DNA of 64,000 nt from Bacteroidales bacterium UBA4772 (lineage in GTDB: Bacteria > Bacteroidota > Bacteroidia > Bacteroidales > VadinHA17): NCBI GenBank assembly GCA_002403305.1, contig DHHM01000023.1:1-64000 (forward strand), written 5' to 3'. The position numbers were made by a program, and so were the translations under genes. Shown in pieces: positions 16,264 to 24,867 of this stretch. The notes beneath the pieces were generated by a model. That model saw only the letters and a program-made list of their open reading frames with translations. It had not been told where the DNA came from and did no database searches. Every line of letters begins with the position of its first letter. The first letter of the stretch is position 1.

Positions 16264-17247
16264 ATGACAGAGAAAGTGATAAGGCTTGAGGATATTGACC
16301 CTGTTGTCATGTTCGGACCCAACAACAGGCTGCTTGAGCAGATACAGGGCTATTATCCGAAGGTTAAGCTGATTGCCAGGGGGGGTGAAATAAAGTGTAT
16401 TGGCGAGGAAGAGGAGGTCAACCTCTTTGCCGCCAGAATGTATGAGCTGATAGAATATTATAAGCATTACAACAGGCTGGATGAGAGTGATCTGGAGCGG
16501 TTGATGCTTGACGATGAACATATGCGCAGTGCTTCCGGCGGTGAGTTTGAGGAGACACTTGTATTCGGCACCAGCGGCAAACCCGTGAGAGCCCGTACAG
16601 TCAACCAGCTGCTGCTGGTTAAGGAGTACAGGGCGAATGACCTGATCATTACCGAGGGCCCTGCCGGCACCGGTAAGACCTATACCTCCATAGCACTGGC
16701 CGTCAGGGCTCTCAAAAACCATGAAGTCAAGAAGATAGTGCTGACACGTCCGGCCGTGGAGGCAGGTGAAAGACTGGGGTTTCTTCCGGGTGACATGAGA
16801 GACAAACTTGATCCTTACCTGCAGCCTCTGTACGACGCACTAAATGATATGATCCCCTTTCGCAAGCTTGAGCAGTGGCTCGCTGACGGAACGGTGCAGA
16901 TAGCGCCGCTGGCCTTCATGCGGGGGCGCACCCTGGAGAGCTGCATCGTGATACTCGACGAGGCCCAGAATGCCACGGTGAGCCAGCTCAAGATGTTTCT
17001 TACACGCATGGGAGTAAATTCGAAGTTCATACTTACCGGTGACACAACACAGATAGACCTGCCCCGCAGGGGTGAATCGGGACTGCTGCAGGCCATCAGG
17101 CTGCTTGAGGGAATAGATGGTATCTCAGTCATTCGCTTTGATGAACGCGATATCGTCAGGCACAGGCTTGTCAAGCAGATAGTGAGAGCTTATGATGCCG
17201 AGGAGAAAAACAGGGACCGTGAGAATAATGATATAAAACAGAGATAA
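16264..17247 (+). CDS. phoH: PhoH family ATPase (YbeZ-like)
   Basis: Cytosolic P-loop ATPase linked to RNA metabolism and ribosome maturation in characterised relatives. The start is taken at the ATG of MTEKVIRLED; the frame runs 37 codons further upstream without homology. 327 residues. An N-terminal KH-like segment (FGPNNRLLEQIQGYYPKVKL) sits at about 18-85. The ATPase domain has Walker A GPAGTGKTY at about 131-139, VLTRPAVEAGE, Walker B ILDEAQN at about 229-235 and FILTGDTTQIDLP. The C-terminus is charged. The next gene, purC, starts one base after the stop. Confidence 0.92.
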   Translation: MTEKVIRLEDIDPVVMFGPNNRLLEQIQGYYPKVKLIARGGEIKCIGEEEEVNLFAARMYELIEYYKHYNRLDESDLERLMLDDEHMRSASGGEFEETLVFGTSGKPVRARTVNQLLLVKEYRANDLIITEGPAGTGKTYTSIALAVRALKNHEVKKIVLTRPAVEAGERLGFLPGDMRDKLDPYLQPLYDALNDMIPFRKLEQWLADGTVQIAPLAFMRGRTLESCIVILDEAQNATVSQLKMFLTRMGVNSKFILTGDTTQIDLPRRGESGLLQAIRLLEGIDGISVIRFDERDIVRHRLVKQIVRAYDAEEKNRDRENNDIKQR

Positions 17248-17248
17248 G

Positions 17249-18202
17249 ATGGCAAGACCTATTGTAACGACAGATTTCCACTTCCCCGGACAGAAAGATA
17301 TATACAGGGGCAAAGTGCGCGATGTGTACAACATAGATGACACCTACCTGGTGATGATTGCATCAGACCGCATCTCGGCATTTGACGTGGTGCTCCCAGA
17401 GGGCATCCCTTACAAGGGCCAGGTGCTCAACCAGATAGCTGCGATGTTCCTGGAGATGGTCAGTGATATTGTTCCTGTGTGGAACATCGCATCACCGGAC
17501 CCCAATGTTACGGTCGGTCACAGGTGTACACCCTATCCTGTAGAGATGATCGTCAGGGGTTATCTCACAGGCAGCTCGTGGCGCACTTACAAATCCGGAG
17601 CCCGGGAGATCTGCGGCATTCCCCTTCCTGACGGCCTGAGGGAGCACCAGCGTTTTGACAGACCGCTGATAACCCCTACTACCAAGGCCGAACAGGGATT
17701 GCATGACCAGGATATATCTGCTGCAGAGATAGTTGCCAGTGGCCTTGTGACTGAGGAAGAGTACAGGATGCTGGAGGAGTACTCAATGCAGCTGTTTCTG
17801 AGAGGGTCGGAGATAGCTGCTGAGCGCGGACTGATACTGGTTGACACAAAGTACGAGTTTGGGAGACGCGACGGGAAGATCTATCTGATAGATGAGATAC
17901 ATACTCCAGACAGCTCACGCTATTTTTATTCCGACGGTTATGAAGAGAGGTTCGCTGCCGGTGAACAGCAGAGGCAGCTTTCAAAGGAGTTTGTGAGAGA
18001 GTGGCTCATGTCACGTGGCTTCCAGGGCAGGAGCGGGGAGAAGGTGCCGGAGATGACCGTGGAGATAGTGACGGAGATCTCCGAACGCTATATTGAGCTT
18101 TATGAAAAAATTACCGGCAGGAAATTTGTGAAAGATGAGACAGAAGATCCTCTCGTAAGGATAGAGAGAAACGTAACCGCTTTCCTGGCCGGTCTGAGAT
18201 AA
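17249..18202 (+). CDS. purC: Phosphoribosylaminoimidazole-succinocarboxamide synthase
   Basis: De novo purine pathway enzyme (SAICAR synthetase): joins CAIR and aspartate using ATP. 317 residues, the longer type found in Bacteroidota. Visible motifs: YRGKVRDVYNIDD (about 12-24), VMIASDRISAFDVVLPEGIPYKG, VRGYLTGSSWRTY, TPTTKAEQGLHDQDIS, LILVDTKYEFGR, and IDEIHTPDSSRYF near 215-228, the aspartate/nucleotide binding signature. Tightly packed after phoH. Its TAA overlaps an ATG (TAATG) that could start the next frame. Confidence 0.96.
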   Translation: MARPIVTTDFHFPGQKDIYRGKVRDVYNIDDTYLVMIASDRISAFDVVLPEGIPYKGQVLNQIAAMFLEMVSDIVPVWNIASPDPNVTVGHRCTPYPVEMIVRGYLTGSSWRTYKSGAREICGIPLPDGLREHQRFDRPLITPTTKAEQGLHDQDISAAEIVASGLVTEEEYRMLEEYSMQLFLRGSEIAAERGLILVDTKYEFGRRDGKIYLIDEIHTPDSSRYFYSDGYEERFAAGEQQRQLSKEFVREWLMSRGFQGRSGEKVPEMTVEIVTEISERYIELYEKITGRKFVKDETEDPLVRIERNVTAFLAGLR

Positions 18203-18246
18203 TGCCGCTGACAAGCGGTCAGAAATTAATAAATGTTCAGTTTGTA

Positions 18247-20262
18247 ATGAAGATAATACAGGGTATGCTCCACGGACAGCTGTTGAAAGCAGTAGTGATA
18301 CTGCTGGCGACACTCTCTCTGACACCGCTGAGCGGTCAGGAACCGGTACCGGTGGAGGTATCGGACCATCGGACCGTCATCGGAGGGAAGGAATATTTTC
18401 TCCACGTGGTGCTGAGAGGGCAGACTCTCTATTCGATATCCAGGGCATATAATGTTACCATAGAGCAGATCAGGAGTGAAAATATAATCACAGATAACGG
18501 CATCCGGGAGGGGCAGATGCTGCAGATACCTGTTTCGGCAGCCATGCAGAAGGCAGAGAGTGATGTGGTGCCCGTGCCTGCAAAGGATACTTTGCCCCGG
18601 CGCGATACCTCTGCTGTGAAAAGGCCTGTTACAGTCAGTGAAGCACCCGCTCTGCAGGGTGATGAGAAGTACATCTTTCACAGGGTAAGGAGAGGAGAGA
18701 CCCTGGCATCCGTAGCCAGACAGTATGGTATTACAGTCAGGGATCTGAAGCGGGCAAACAGGGGACTGCTCTTCCCGCAGATAGGAGATTACCTGCGCAT
18801 ACCCCGGAAGCGTGTTTCAACCGATTACAGGAGAATGGAGGCTATTAGTGTCATTGACACCATCCAACTTGGAGAGCAGGTTCCTGATACGATGACCATT
18901 CCGGAGGAGGCAGAGATATTCACGGTGCCGGAGGCGCGGACGGAAGTCACCTCCCTGACCGGCTCAGTACGTGTGGCATTGTTGCTGCCTTTTTACACTG
19001 ACGAGAACAACAGGAGAACCTATATTGACTCAACCCGCAAAGACATACGAGGCGATGTTATATACAGGGAGGTGACACTACCCTCCACCTGGATCTACGA
19101 AGGGAGCCTGCCCTTCCTGGAGGCCTATGAAGGCATACTGATGGCAGCTGACAGCCTTAGATCACTGGGGCTGACCATAGAGATGGATGTATATGACACA
19201 TGCGCAGACACATCACAGATAAACAGCCTTATATGGTCGGGAAAGCTTGATAATGCTGACCTGATCATTGGGCCGGTATTTTCCTACAATCTCGGGAAGA
19301 TATCATCATGGGCTACAGAGCGAAATATACCTGTCGTCTCCCCGGTGCCCCTGCGTGACAGGGATATTCTGAGCAACAGGCCAACACTATACAGGGTATT
19401 CCCGTCGGAACTGATTGCACATAAGATCATGGCCGGTGAGCTTAGGTCGCATCCCGGCAGCAATGTAGTATTCCTCCACGGTGACAGCGCCATGTACGAT
19501 CCGTCCACGCTGATGCTGTGGGAGAGTGTAAGGCAGGTGGCGAAGGAGGTGGCTCCGTTTGATACCATAGGTCCGGTGCCCTACTGGTTTACCGGGATGT
19601 CATCACGGCGCGATGCATACAGCGGTGTCACATCGCTTGATACTTTGTTTTCCGCTGAGCGTGAAAACATTGTTATACTCGCCTCCAAGAACAGCTCAGT
19701 CATCAGTTCTGCCTTTTCAGCCATTCATTCACTACTGCGCAAGTATGATATCAGGGTGATCGGATATCCTGATGTCAGGGATCTGGAGACCATCGACCTG
19801 AAATACTTTTATGACCTGGAGCTCTTTATTCCTGCTGAGTGCTATGTTGATATTAACTCGCCGGAGGCTAAGGCCTTCAGCTGGTCATTCATGAAAAGGT
19901 TCAGGACAGAACCCATGGCTGGCAGTTTTGCCTGGAGAGGGTTTGATATTGCGTGGTATTTCATCGGGGGTATGGCCTTGCACGGCCATGATTTCCTGAT
20001 GGACCCGGGTCTCTTTAATCCTGTGCTTCTATGCCTGGAGCCCGATTTCAGGCGTGACAGCAGGAGTGACGGATATGAAAACAGGGGTATGTTTATTCTC
20101 CAGTACAGGAAGAACATGACCATTGATGTCAGGAGACCGTGGCCCAGGCTCCTCCCCGTGGAGGATGTCGCGGTGGTTCACGAAGCTGATTCGGTTGTTA
20201 TTGATCCTGTTTCAGGCTCATCAGTACGTAATCAAGGACGATTGGGAGGTCGTCAGCGCTGA
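18247..20262 (+). CDS. LysM and periplasmic-binding-like domain protein
   Basis: Exported envelope protein of about 671 residues. The start is set at MKIIQGM, which begins a signal peptide ending in PLSGQ. An ATG at 18202 overlapping the purC stop adds 15 codons and cannot be excluded. Two LysM peptidoglycan-binding domains lie at about 50-97 (HVVLRGQTLYSISRAYNV) and 141-186 (HRVRRGETLASVARQYGI). A type 1 periplasmic-binding fold like the LivJ/LpoA group follows at about 240-620 (VALLLPFYTDENN, DLIIGPVFSYNLGKISSWA, VVFLHGDSAMYD, FSWSFMKRFRTEPMAGSFAWRGFD). A role in cell-wall synthesis control is plausible but inferred. Its last 65 bases overlap the convergent TPR gene. Confidence 0.85.
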   Translation: MKIIQGMLHGQLLKAVVILLATLSLTPLSGQEPVPVEVSDHRTVIGGKEYFLHVVLRGQTLYSISRAYNVTIEQIRSENIITDNGIREGQMLQIPVSAAMQKAESDVVPVPAKDTLPRRDTSAVKRPVTVSEAPALQGDEKYIFHRVRRGETLASVARQYGITVRDLKRANRGLLFPQIGDYLRIPRKRVSTDYRRMEAISVIDTIQLGEQVPDTMTIPEEAEIFTVPEARTEVTSLTGSVRVALLLPFYTDENNRRTYIDSTRKDIRGDVIYREVTLPSTWIYEGSLPFLEAYEGILMAADSLRSLGLTIEMDVYDTCADTSQINSLIWSGKLDNADLIIGPVFSYNLGKISSWATERNIPVVSPVPLRDRDILSNRPTLYRVFPSELIAHKIMAGELRSHPGSNVVFLHGDSAMYDPSTLMLWESVRQVAKEVAPFDTIGPVPYWFTGMSSRRDAYSGVTSLDTLFSAERENIVILASKNSSVISSAFSAIHSLLRKYDIRVIGYPDVRDLETIDLKYFYDLELFIPAECYVDINSPEAKAFSWSFMKRFRTEPMAGSFAWRGFDIAWYFIGGMALHGHDFLMDPGLFNPVLLCLEPDFRRDSRSDGYENRGMFILQYRKNMTIDVRRPWPRLLPVEDVAVVHEADSVVIDPVSGSSVRNQGRLGGRQR

Positions 20263-22438
20263 CACCGGCTGCTGTCAGCATCGGTGCATCATCATTTACG
20301 ATGTTTATGAAGGCTTCTGTACTGAGTTCACCATTCTCCAGTGCGCTGATGTAGTGTGCGGCGGCCTCTCGGGAGGAGCCCTGGAGGAGTGCCAGGTGAC
20401 CCATGTTCACCAGGTCATAGGGTGTGAGGCCGCTTGCGGCCAGCCTGCCGAAATACTCTGCTGCCTCCCTGTACTTCCCCGTCATCAGGTAGCACCATGC
20501 AATGGGCCTGAGTACCCTGACGTTTCCGGGACTTTCATATTCTATCCTGAAATAATGTTTCAGGGCCTCCTCATACCTGTCGGTGTCGAGATAGCAGTGG
20601 GCGGTCATTAGTATTGTGCCCTGATCATCGGGATCATTTTTGAGCGCCCGCAGGTAGGCCTCAAGTGCTTCCTCTGACCTTCCCAGCCTCCTGAGGCAAT
20701 AGCCGGTCTTGCGCAGCGTCCAGCTCTTGGGGTCAATGAGCGCAGCCTTTGAGTAGGCCTCCACCGCTTTTTCATATTTTCCCTCTTTCTGATAACAGTA
20801 TCCGGCCTTTTCATAAATCTCGGCATCATCAGAGACAGTGCTGATCAGGGTCAGATAAAGGGAGAGGGCATCTGAAAAATACTCCTTGCTGAAGAAATAA
20901 TCGGCAAGCGACCTGTCATCTTCGGGGGAGCCGCATATTTCCCTGTAGAAAAGAGAGTTGTAGATATCAAGCCTGCTGGTGAAGAGATCCTCGAACTCAT
21001 TCCTGAAGTCGGAGAGCTTGTAGAACCTGTAAAGGTCGTGTATATACTGGGTCACGTTGGTGCTGAACTGAGCCTCAGGATCGGTAAGCTCACCGTCATA
21101 CTTCATCTGTTCCAATCCCTCAAGCTCTATTCTGAACACCTTTAGCATCATGCTTTTCTGTTCTGCTGGCAGGTGTTTCATATTCAGGATGAGAGAGAAC
21201 TTGTCGGAGTTGCATATGAAGGGGGTTTTATAGAGTGCTTCGGCCAGCTCATTGATTGCCGGTCCGAGTATCTCATCCCTGAAGATGTCGTCAACCGCAA
21301 GATGGTCAGGATAGAACGGAATAAACCAGTTGCGCAGTTCTCTGAAGAAATCGAATTTCTTCAGTCCGGAAAAGGCTGACATATATACATCCGATCCCTC
21401 CATCTGGAGGTTGGATAGCTCCTCCATTGTTTTGAACATCTCCTCTGATCCGCTGAACATATCCGACCAGTCAGGGTTTTGCCCCTCGCCGGGATTCTCA
21501 CCAAGGATCATATCGAGATCAAGCTTCTCCTCTATGCGGGGCTTGAGTTTTACAACTTTTGGGAGTATCTCCTCATTCATCCTCTTGCTCAACTTCTCAG
21601 TGTCGCGTGACCTGACAGCCTGCAGCACCACCATCCGGCTGCGTTCCCTGAATTTACTCCCCGCGGCCAGCTCCCTGACCGACTCCATGACCTCAGGGTA
21701 GAGGCTGAGACGGTTACTATAATAGTAGAGACTGAAGATCAGTCCTGTAATTGCTCTCTCAGCCACATGAGGCGTTTTGTCGTTTGTGAGCCGGCCAAGC
21801 ATCTGCAGTTTGGCCGGGTCCCAGATACGCAGGCTGCTGAGAGTCACGGCGCTGACGTAAGACGCCATCTCATGCCACTCGAACTTGCCGGAAGTGGCGA
21901 GCATGTTCATCAGGCTCTCCTCTGCTTCACCATAAAAATCGGTAAGCCAAAAGTGGTTGAAGATGATGCCCGACAGATGTTCTGTCTCCCTTGCCCTGTC
22001 GCTCTCCGGAGTTGTATTGATGATCTCTGCCGATGAGAGTATCTCGTCGAGCCTCGATTTGAAGACCAGGTTGTCAACGCTCTCGATTATATTGCCTCCC
22101 CGAAGCCTCTCCTCTCTCCGTTCACGCTCTCTGACAGAATAAGTGTACCAGGCCGAGTGATGTGCCAAAATGTCCTGTTTGATCCTGTCATTCAGGCGGA
22201 GGATATCGCGCATAAGTTTGAGATAGACCTTGTGGCGCTCGGGATCGCTGATACCTTCAACGGTATACCTGAGAATATTCATGTAGGTTGTCTGCAGCTC
22301 GTGAAACTCATCCCTGAGGCCTCCAACAGATACACTGTCAAGCATATCAGCCATGATATCAAAGCTCTGCTTGACCTTGCGGCGGACCACGAGATTACAC
22401 ACTCTCTTATGCTGCAGTATGACGGTATTGATATTCAT
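20198..22438 (-). CDS. TPR repeat protein of unknown function
   Basis: Large soluble helical protein of about 746 residues. The start is taken at MNINTVILQHKRV, because the frame further upstream lies on top of the patatin gene's end. No signal peptide is apparent. The N-terminal 500 residues are helical with no domain I can name. At about 540-720 there are at least four tetratricopeptide repeats (AEIYEKAGYCYQKEGKYEKA, RKTGYCLRRLGRSEEALEAY, LMTAHCYLDTDRYEEALKHY, PIAWCYLMTGKYREAAEYF). Probably a scaffolding or assembly protein. The stop lies inside the convergent LysM gene. The start is 62 bases after the patatin stop, so the two may be cotranscribed. Confidence 0.75.
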   Translation of the reverse strand: MNINTVILQHKRVCNLVVRRKVKQSFDIMADMLDSVSVGGLRDEFHELQTTYMNILRYTVEGISDPERHKVYLKLMRDILRLNDRIKQDILAHHSAWYTYSVRERERREERLRGGNIIESVDNLVFKSRLDEILSSAEIINTTPESDRARETEHLSGIIFNHFWLTDFYGEAEESLMNMLATSGKFEWHEMASYVSAVTLSSLRIWDPAKLQMLGRLTNDKTPHVAERAITGLIFSLYYYSNRLSLYPEVMESVRELAAGSKFRERSRMVVLQAVRSRDTEKLSKRMNEEILPKVVKLKPRIEEKLDLDMILGENPGEGQNPDWSDMFSGSEEMFKTMEELSNLQMEGSDVYMSAFSGLKKFDFFRELRNWFIPFYPDHLAVDDIFRDEILGPAINELAEALYKTPFICNSDKFSLILNMKHLPAEQKSMMLKVFRIELEGLEQMKYDGELTDPEAQFSTNVTQYIHDLYRFYKLSDFRNEFEDLFTSRLDIYNSLFYREICGSPEDDRSLADYFFSKEYFSDALSLYLTLISTVSDDAEIYEKAGYCYQKEGKYEKAVEAYSKAALIDPKSWTLRKTGYCLRRLGRSEEALEAYLRALKNDPDDQGTILMTAHCYLDTDRYEEALKHYFRIEYESPGNVRVLRPIAWCYLMTGKYREAAEYFGRLAASGLTPYDLVNMGHLALLQGSSREAAAHYISALENGELSTEAFINIVNDDAPMLTAAGVSADDLPIVLDYVLMSLKQDQ

Positions 22439-22499
22439 CTTTTCGGGAGGGTAATATTCTCCGTAAATAACCAAACAACAATCAGGCCATCGCAGATGT

Positions 22500-24791
22500 T
22501 CAGAAGCTGAAGCCAGCGCTAACGTAACCCTTAACCGGTTTATAGAGGAGTTCATTTTCGTATAACCCATGCATGACTCCTATTGTTATTGGTCCGGCAA
22601 TGGTCATGTAGCTTATCCCCACGCCGTAACCGCCGATTATTGTGAATCCGATACTCCGGTCAGGCTCCCGGATAGCGAAGATGTTTGTGATTGCACGAAG
22701 GTATAAGTCATCAAGAATTTCATAGTCTCCGCCAAACCTTACGCCGGCGAGGCTTCTTACAGCTATCTGGTTTGCATGGAATCCTACGGCGGCCACGGAG
22801 CGGCCAGTCACAGCGTCCAGACCACCGAGGTAGAAAAAATTATTGTTTGAAGTGACTGAATCAGCCCCGGTGACGAAGAGTGCTTCCCCTCCAAAGTTAA
22901 ACGTTAGCTTCGCCGATGGAGAGGTATATGTTCTGAAGGAGGCTCTTGCTGAGAAGAAACGATCAAAGGAGAATGACGATTCGTCCTCTTTATCATAAAC
23001 ATACCGGCTCGTGCCCCTCTTGACGGCTCCGCTGAGGAGTCTGGAAGCGGATGCGGAAAGGCTGTAAACAAAGCCGTTGTCAGGGAAATGTTTGTAATTA
23101 AGAGTGTTAGCCTGATAGGTGTAGGTGAGTTTCAGGTAGTTGTAGGAGAGTTTGCGAATTTGATCAGTGGTGATATAATCAGGGATCAGGTGCTGATTCT
23201 CAATTGATCCGTTAAGGCTCATCATATGGTTCAGGCTTAACCTTCGGCTGAATGACAGTGATGTGACAAAGTTCTGGCTTAGCATCGCTCCTGTCTGGTG
23301 TCTCAGTCTTACAAGCGGAAGCCGGGTATTGTCGGAGAAGAATGATGCTTCCATACCCGTCTTCTGGCTTCGGTCAACGAACTGCATGGCACCCAGCCTG
23401 ATGCGGTAGTATTGCCCGAGAAAGGAGTCGAAGTTAATTACAGATCTGTGAGTTATGAGATCTCTTACGGCGATGTTGAGCACCACCCCTGGGCCCAGTG
23501 CGGGATCAAAATGAAGTGATCCGTAAAGCATTGCCTGCGGGCGCTCAATACAATCAATCTGAAGTATCAGGGAATCATTACGGGGCAGCACCCTGTACTT
23601 CACCTTTTCAAACCAGCTCTTTCCGTAGAGCAGCTCGATACCTTCGGCAAGCAACTGCCTGTCGACATCCTGTCCGGGTTCTATGTCAAGCACGCCTCTT
23701 ATCTGGTCATCGCTGATAATGCTGTTACCGATAACCTCTATCCGGTCAAACTTGTAAGAGCTAACATCATTCAGCGGCCTGACCGGCGCCTGCGGAGCAA
23801 TGGCATCAAGTGAATCGGCAAGCCGTTTAAACTTTTCAAAATACGGAAGAGCGTCGTGGTATCCCTTACTGATGATGGAGTCTGTATTCTGAAAAGAGAG
23901 GGTGGATACATTTTTGAGTTCCGGCTCTATCATGATGTCGGTGAGTCCTTTTTGTGCCTCATAGTCGGCAAAGCTTGTCAGTAATCCTATCTGTTTCAGG
24001 ATACCGTAGGCCGATTCAATATCTTCCTTCTTGATCCCTCTGAAGCCAACGTACGATCCTATAATGATGTCGACTCCCAGGTCACGGAGCTCGGATACGG
24101 CATAGTTTCTTACGACACCGCCGTCAACAAGGAGCGCTGTGTCAATCCTGACAGGGGTAAAGACTGAGGGTATTGCCATGCTTGCCCTGATGGCGTCAGG
24201 AAGGTATCCGCGGGTCAGGACAACCTTTTTTGCAGTTATGATATCGGTGCCGACGCAAAGATAGGGGATTGGCAGCTCAGAAAAGTCAGTGACAGTAAGT
24301 GCCGGCCAGAAGAAATGGTTCAGGCCGATTTCTATCTGCTGGCCATTGATCAGGCCCGATGGGATAAGTATCTTGTTCCTGGTTATGGGCAGGGAGATGA
24401 GACTGTTGAAGTAATGCTTCTTTTCTAGGAAGATCACTTTGTTCTCGTCTATCCTGTCAGAGAGGGCTGCATCCCAGTCATAATCACGAAACATGGACGC
24501 CAGGCTGTCAGGTGAGTAACCCACGGCATACATCCCTCCAACAATACTGCCGAAACTGACCCCGGAAATATAATCGGGTCTCAGTCCTGCCTCCTCCATC
24601 ACCTTCAGCACCCCGATATGGGCCAGTCCTTTTGCCCCGCCGCCGCTAAGTGCCAGTCCTACCTTTGGCCTCACAGGTGCTTCCTGGGCGGGGAGCGGCA
24701 TGGTTCCGCTGAATGCAAAAAGCAGTGCCAGGCATAAGGCTATTGCCGTCTTTGCCTTCACTGAGCCACTGCTGTTTCTTTCAGATACCAT
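22500..24791 (-). CDS. Patatin-like phospholipase fused to POTRA and outer-membrane barrel
   Basis: About 763 residues; resembles PlpD/type Vd autotransporters. The start is at MVSERN, giving a signal peptide ending in PLPAQ (about 36). The patatin domain (about 40-330) carries the oxyanion loop GGGAKG near 47, the Ser nucleophile GVSFGS near 78 and the DGG Asp near 222, so the Ser-Asp dyad is intact. A POTRA-like module follows at about 345-415 (DRIEVIGNSIISDDQIRGVLDIEPG). A bacterial surface antigen (BamA-type) beta-barrel runs from about 430 to the terminal Phe. The protein is expected to sit in the outer membrane, exposing or releasing a lipase. The upstream neighbour ygiQ is divergent across about 76 bases. 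Confidence 0.9.
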   Translation of the reverse strand: MVSERNSSGSVKAKTAIALCLALLFAFSGTMPLPAQEAPVRPKVGLALSGGGAKGLAHIGVLKVMEEAGLRPDYISGVSFGSIVGGMYAVGYSPDSLASMFRDYDWDAALSDRIDENKVIFLEKKHYFNSLISLPITRNKILIPSGLINGQQIEIGLNHFFWPALTVTDFSELPIPYLCVGTDIITAKKVVLTRGYLPDAIRASMAIPSVFTPVRIDTALLVDGGVVRNYAVSELRDLGVDIIIGSYVGFRGIKKEDIESAYGILKQIGLLTSFADYEAQKGLTDIMIEPELKNVSTLSFQNTDSIISKGYHDALPYFEKFKRLADSLDAIAPQAPVRPLNDVSSYKFDRIEVIGNSIISDDQIRGVLDIEPGQDVDRQLLAEGIELLYGKSWFEKVKYRVLPRNDSLILQIDCIERPQAMLYGSLHFDPALGPGVVLNIAVRDLITHRSVINFDSFLGQYYRIRLGAMQFVDRSQKTGMEASFFSDNTRLPLVRLRHQTGAMLSQNFVTSLSFSRRLSLNHMMSLNGSIENQHLIPDYITTDQIRKLSYNYLKLTYTYQANTLNYKHFPDNGFVYSLSASASRLLSGAVKRGTSRYVYDKEDESSFSFDRFFSARASFRTYTSPSAKLTFNFGGEALFVTGADSVTSNNNFFYLGGLDAVTGRSVAAVGFHANQIAVRSLAGVRFGGDYEILDDLYLRAITNIFAIREPDRSIGFTIIGGYGVGISYMTIAGPITIGVMHGLYENELLYKPVKGYVSAGFSF

Positions 24792-24867
24792 CTGCCTGTT
24801 GCGGTGAAGATAACCGATTTGCGGCACATTCTACAGGCAAGTTAGCTATATTATGTAAATTGGTGAC

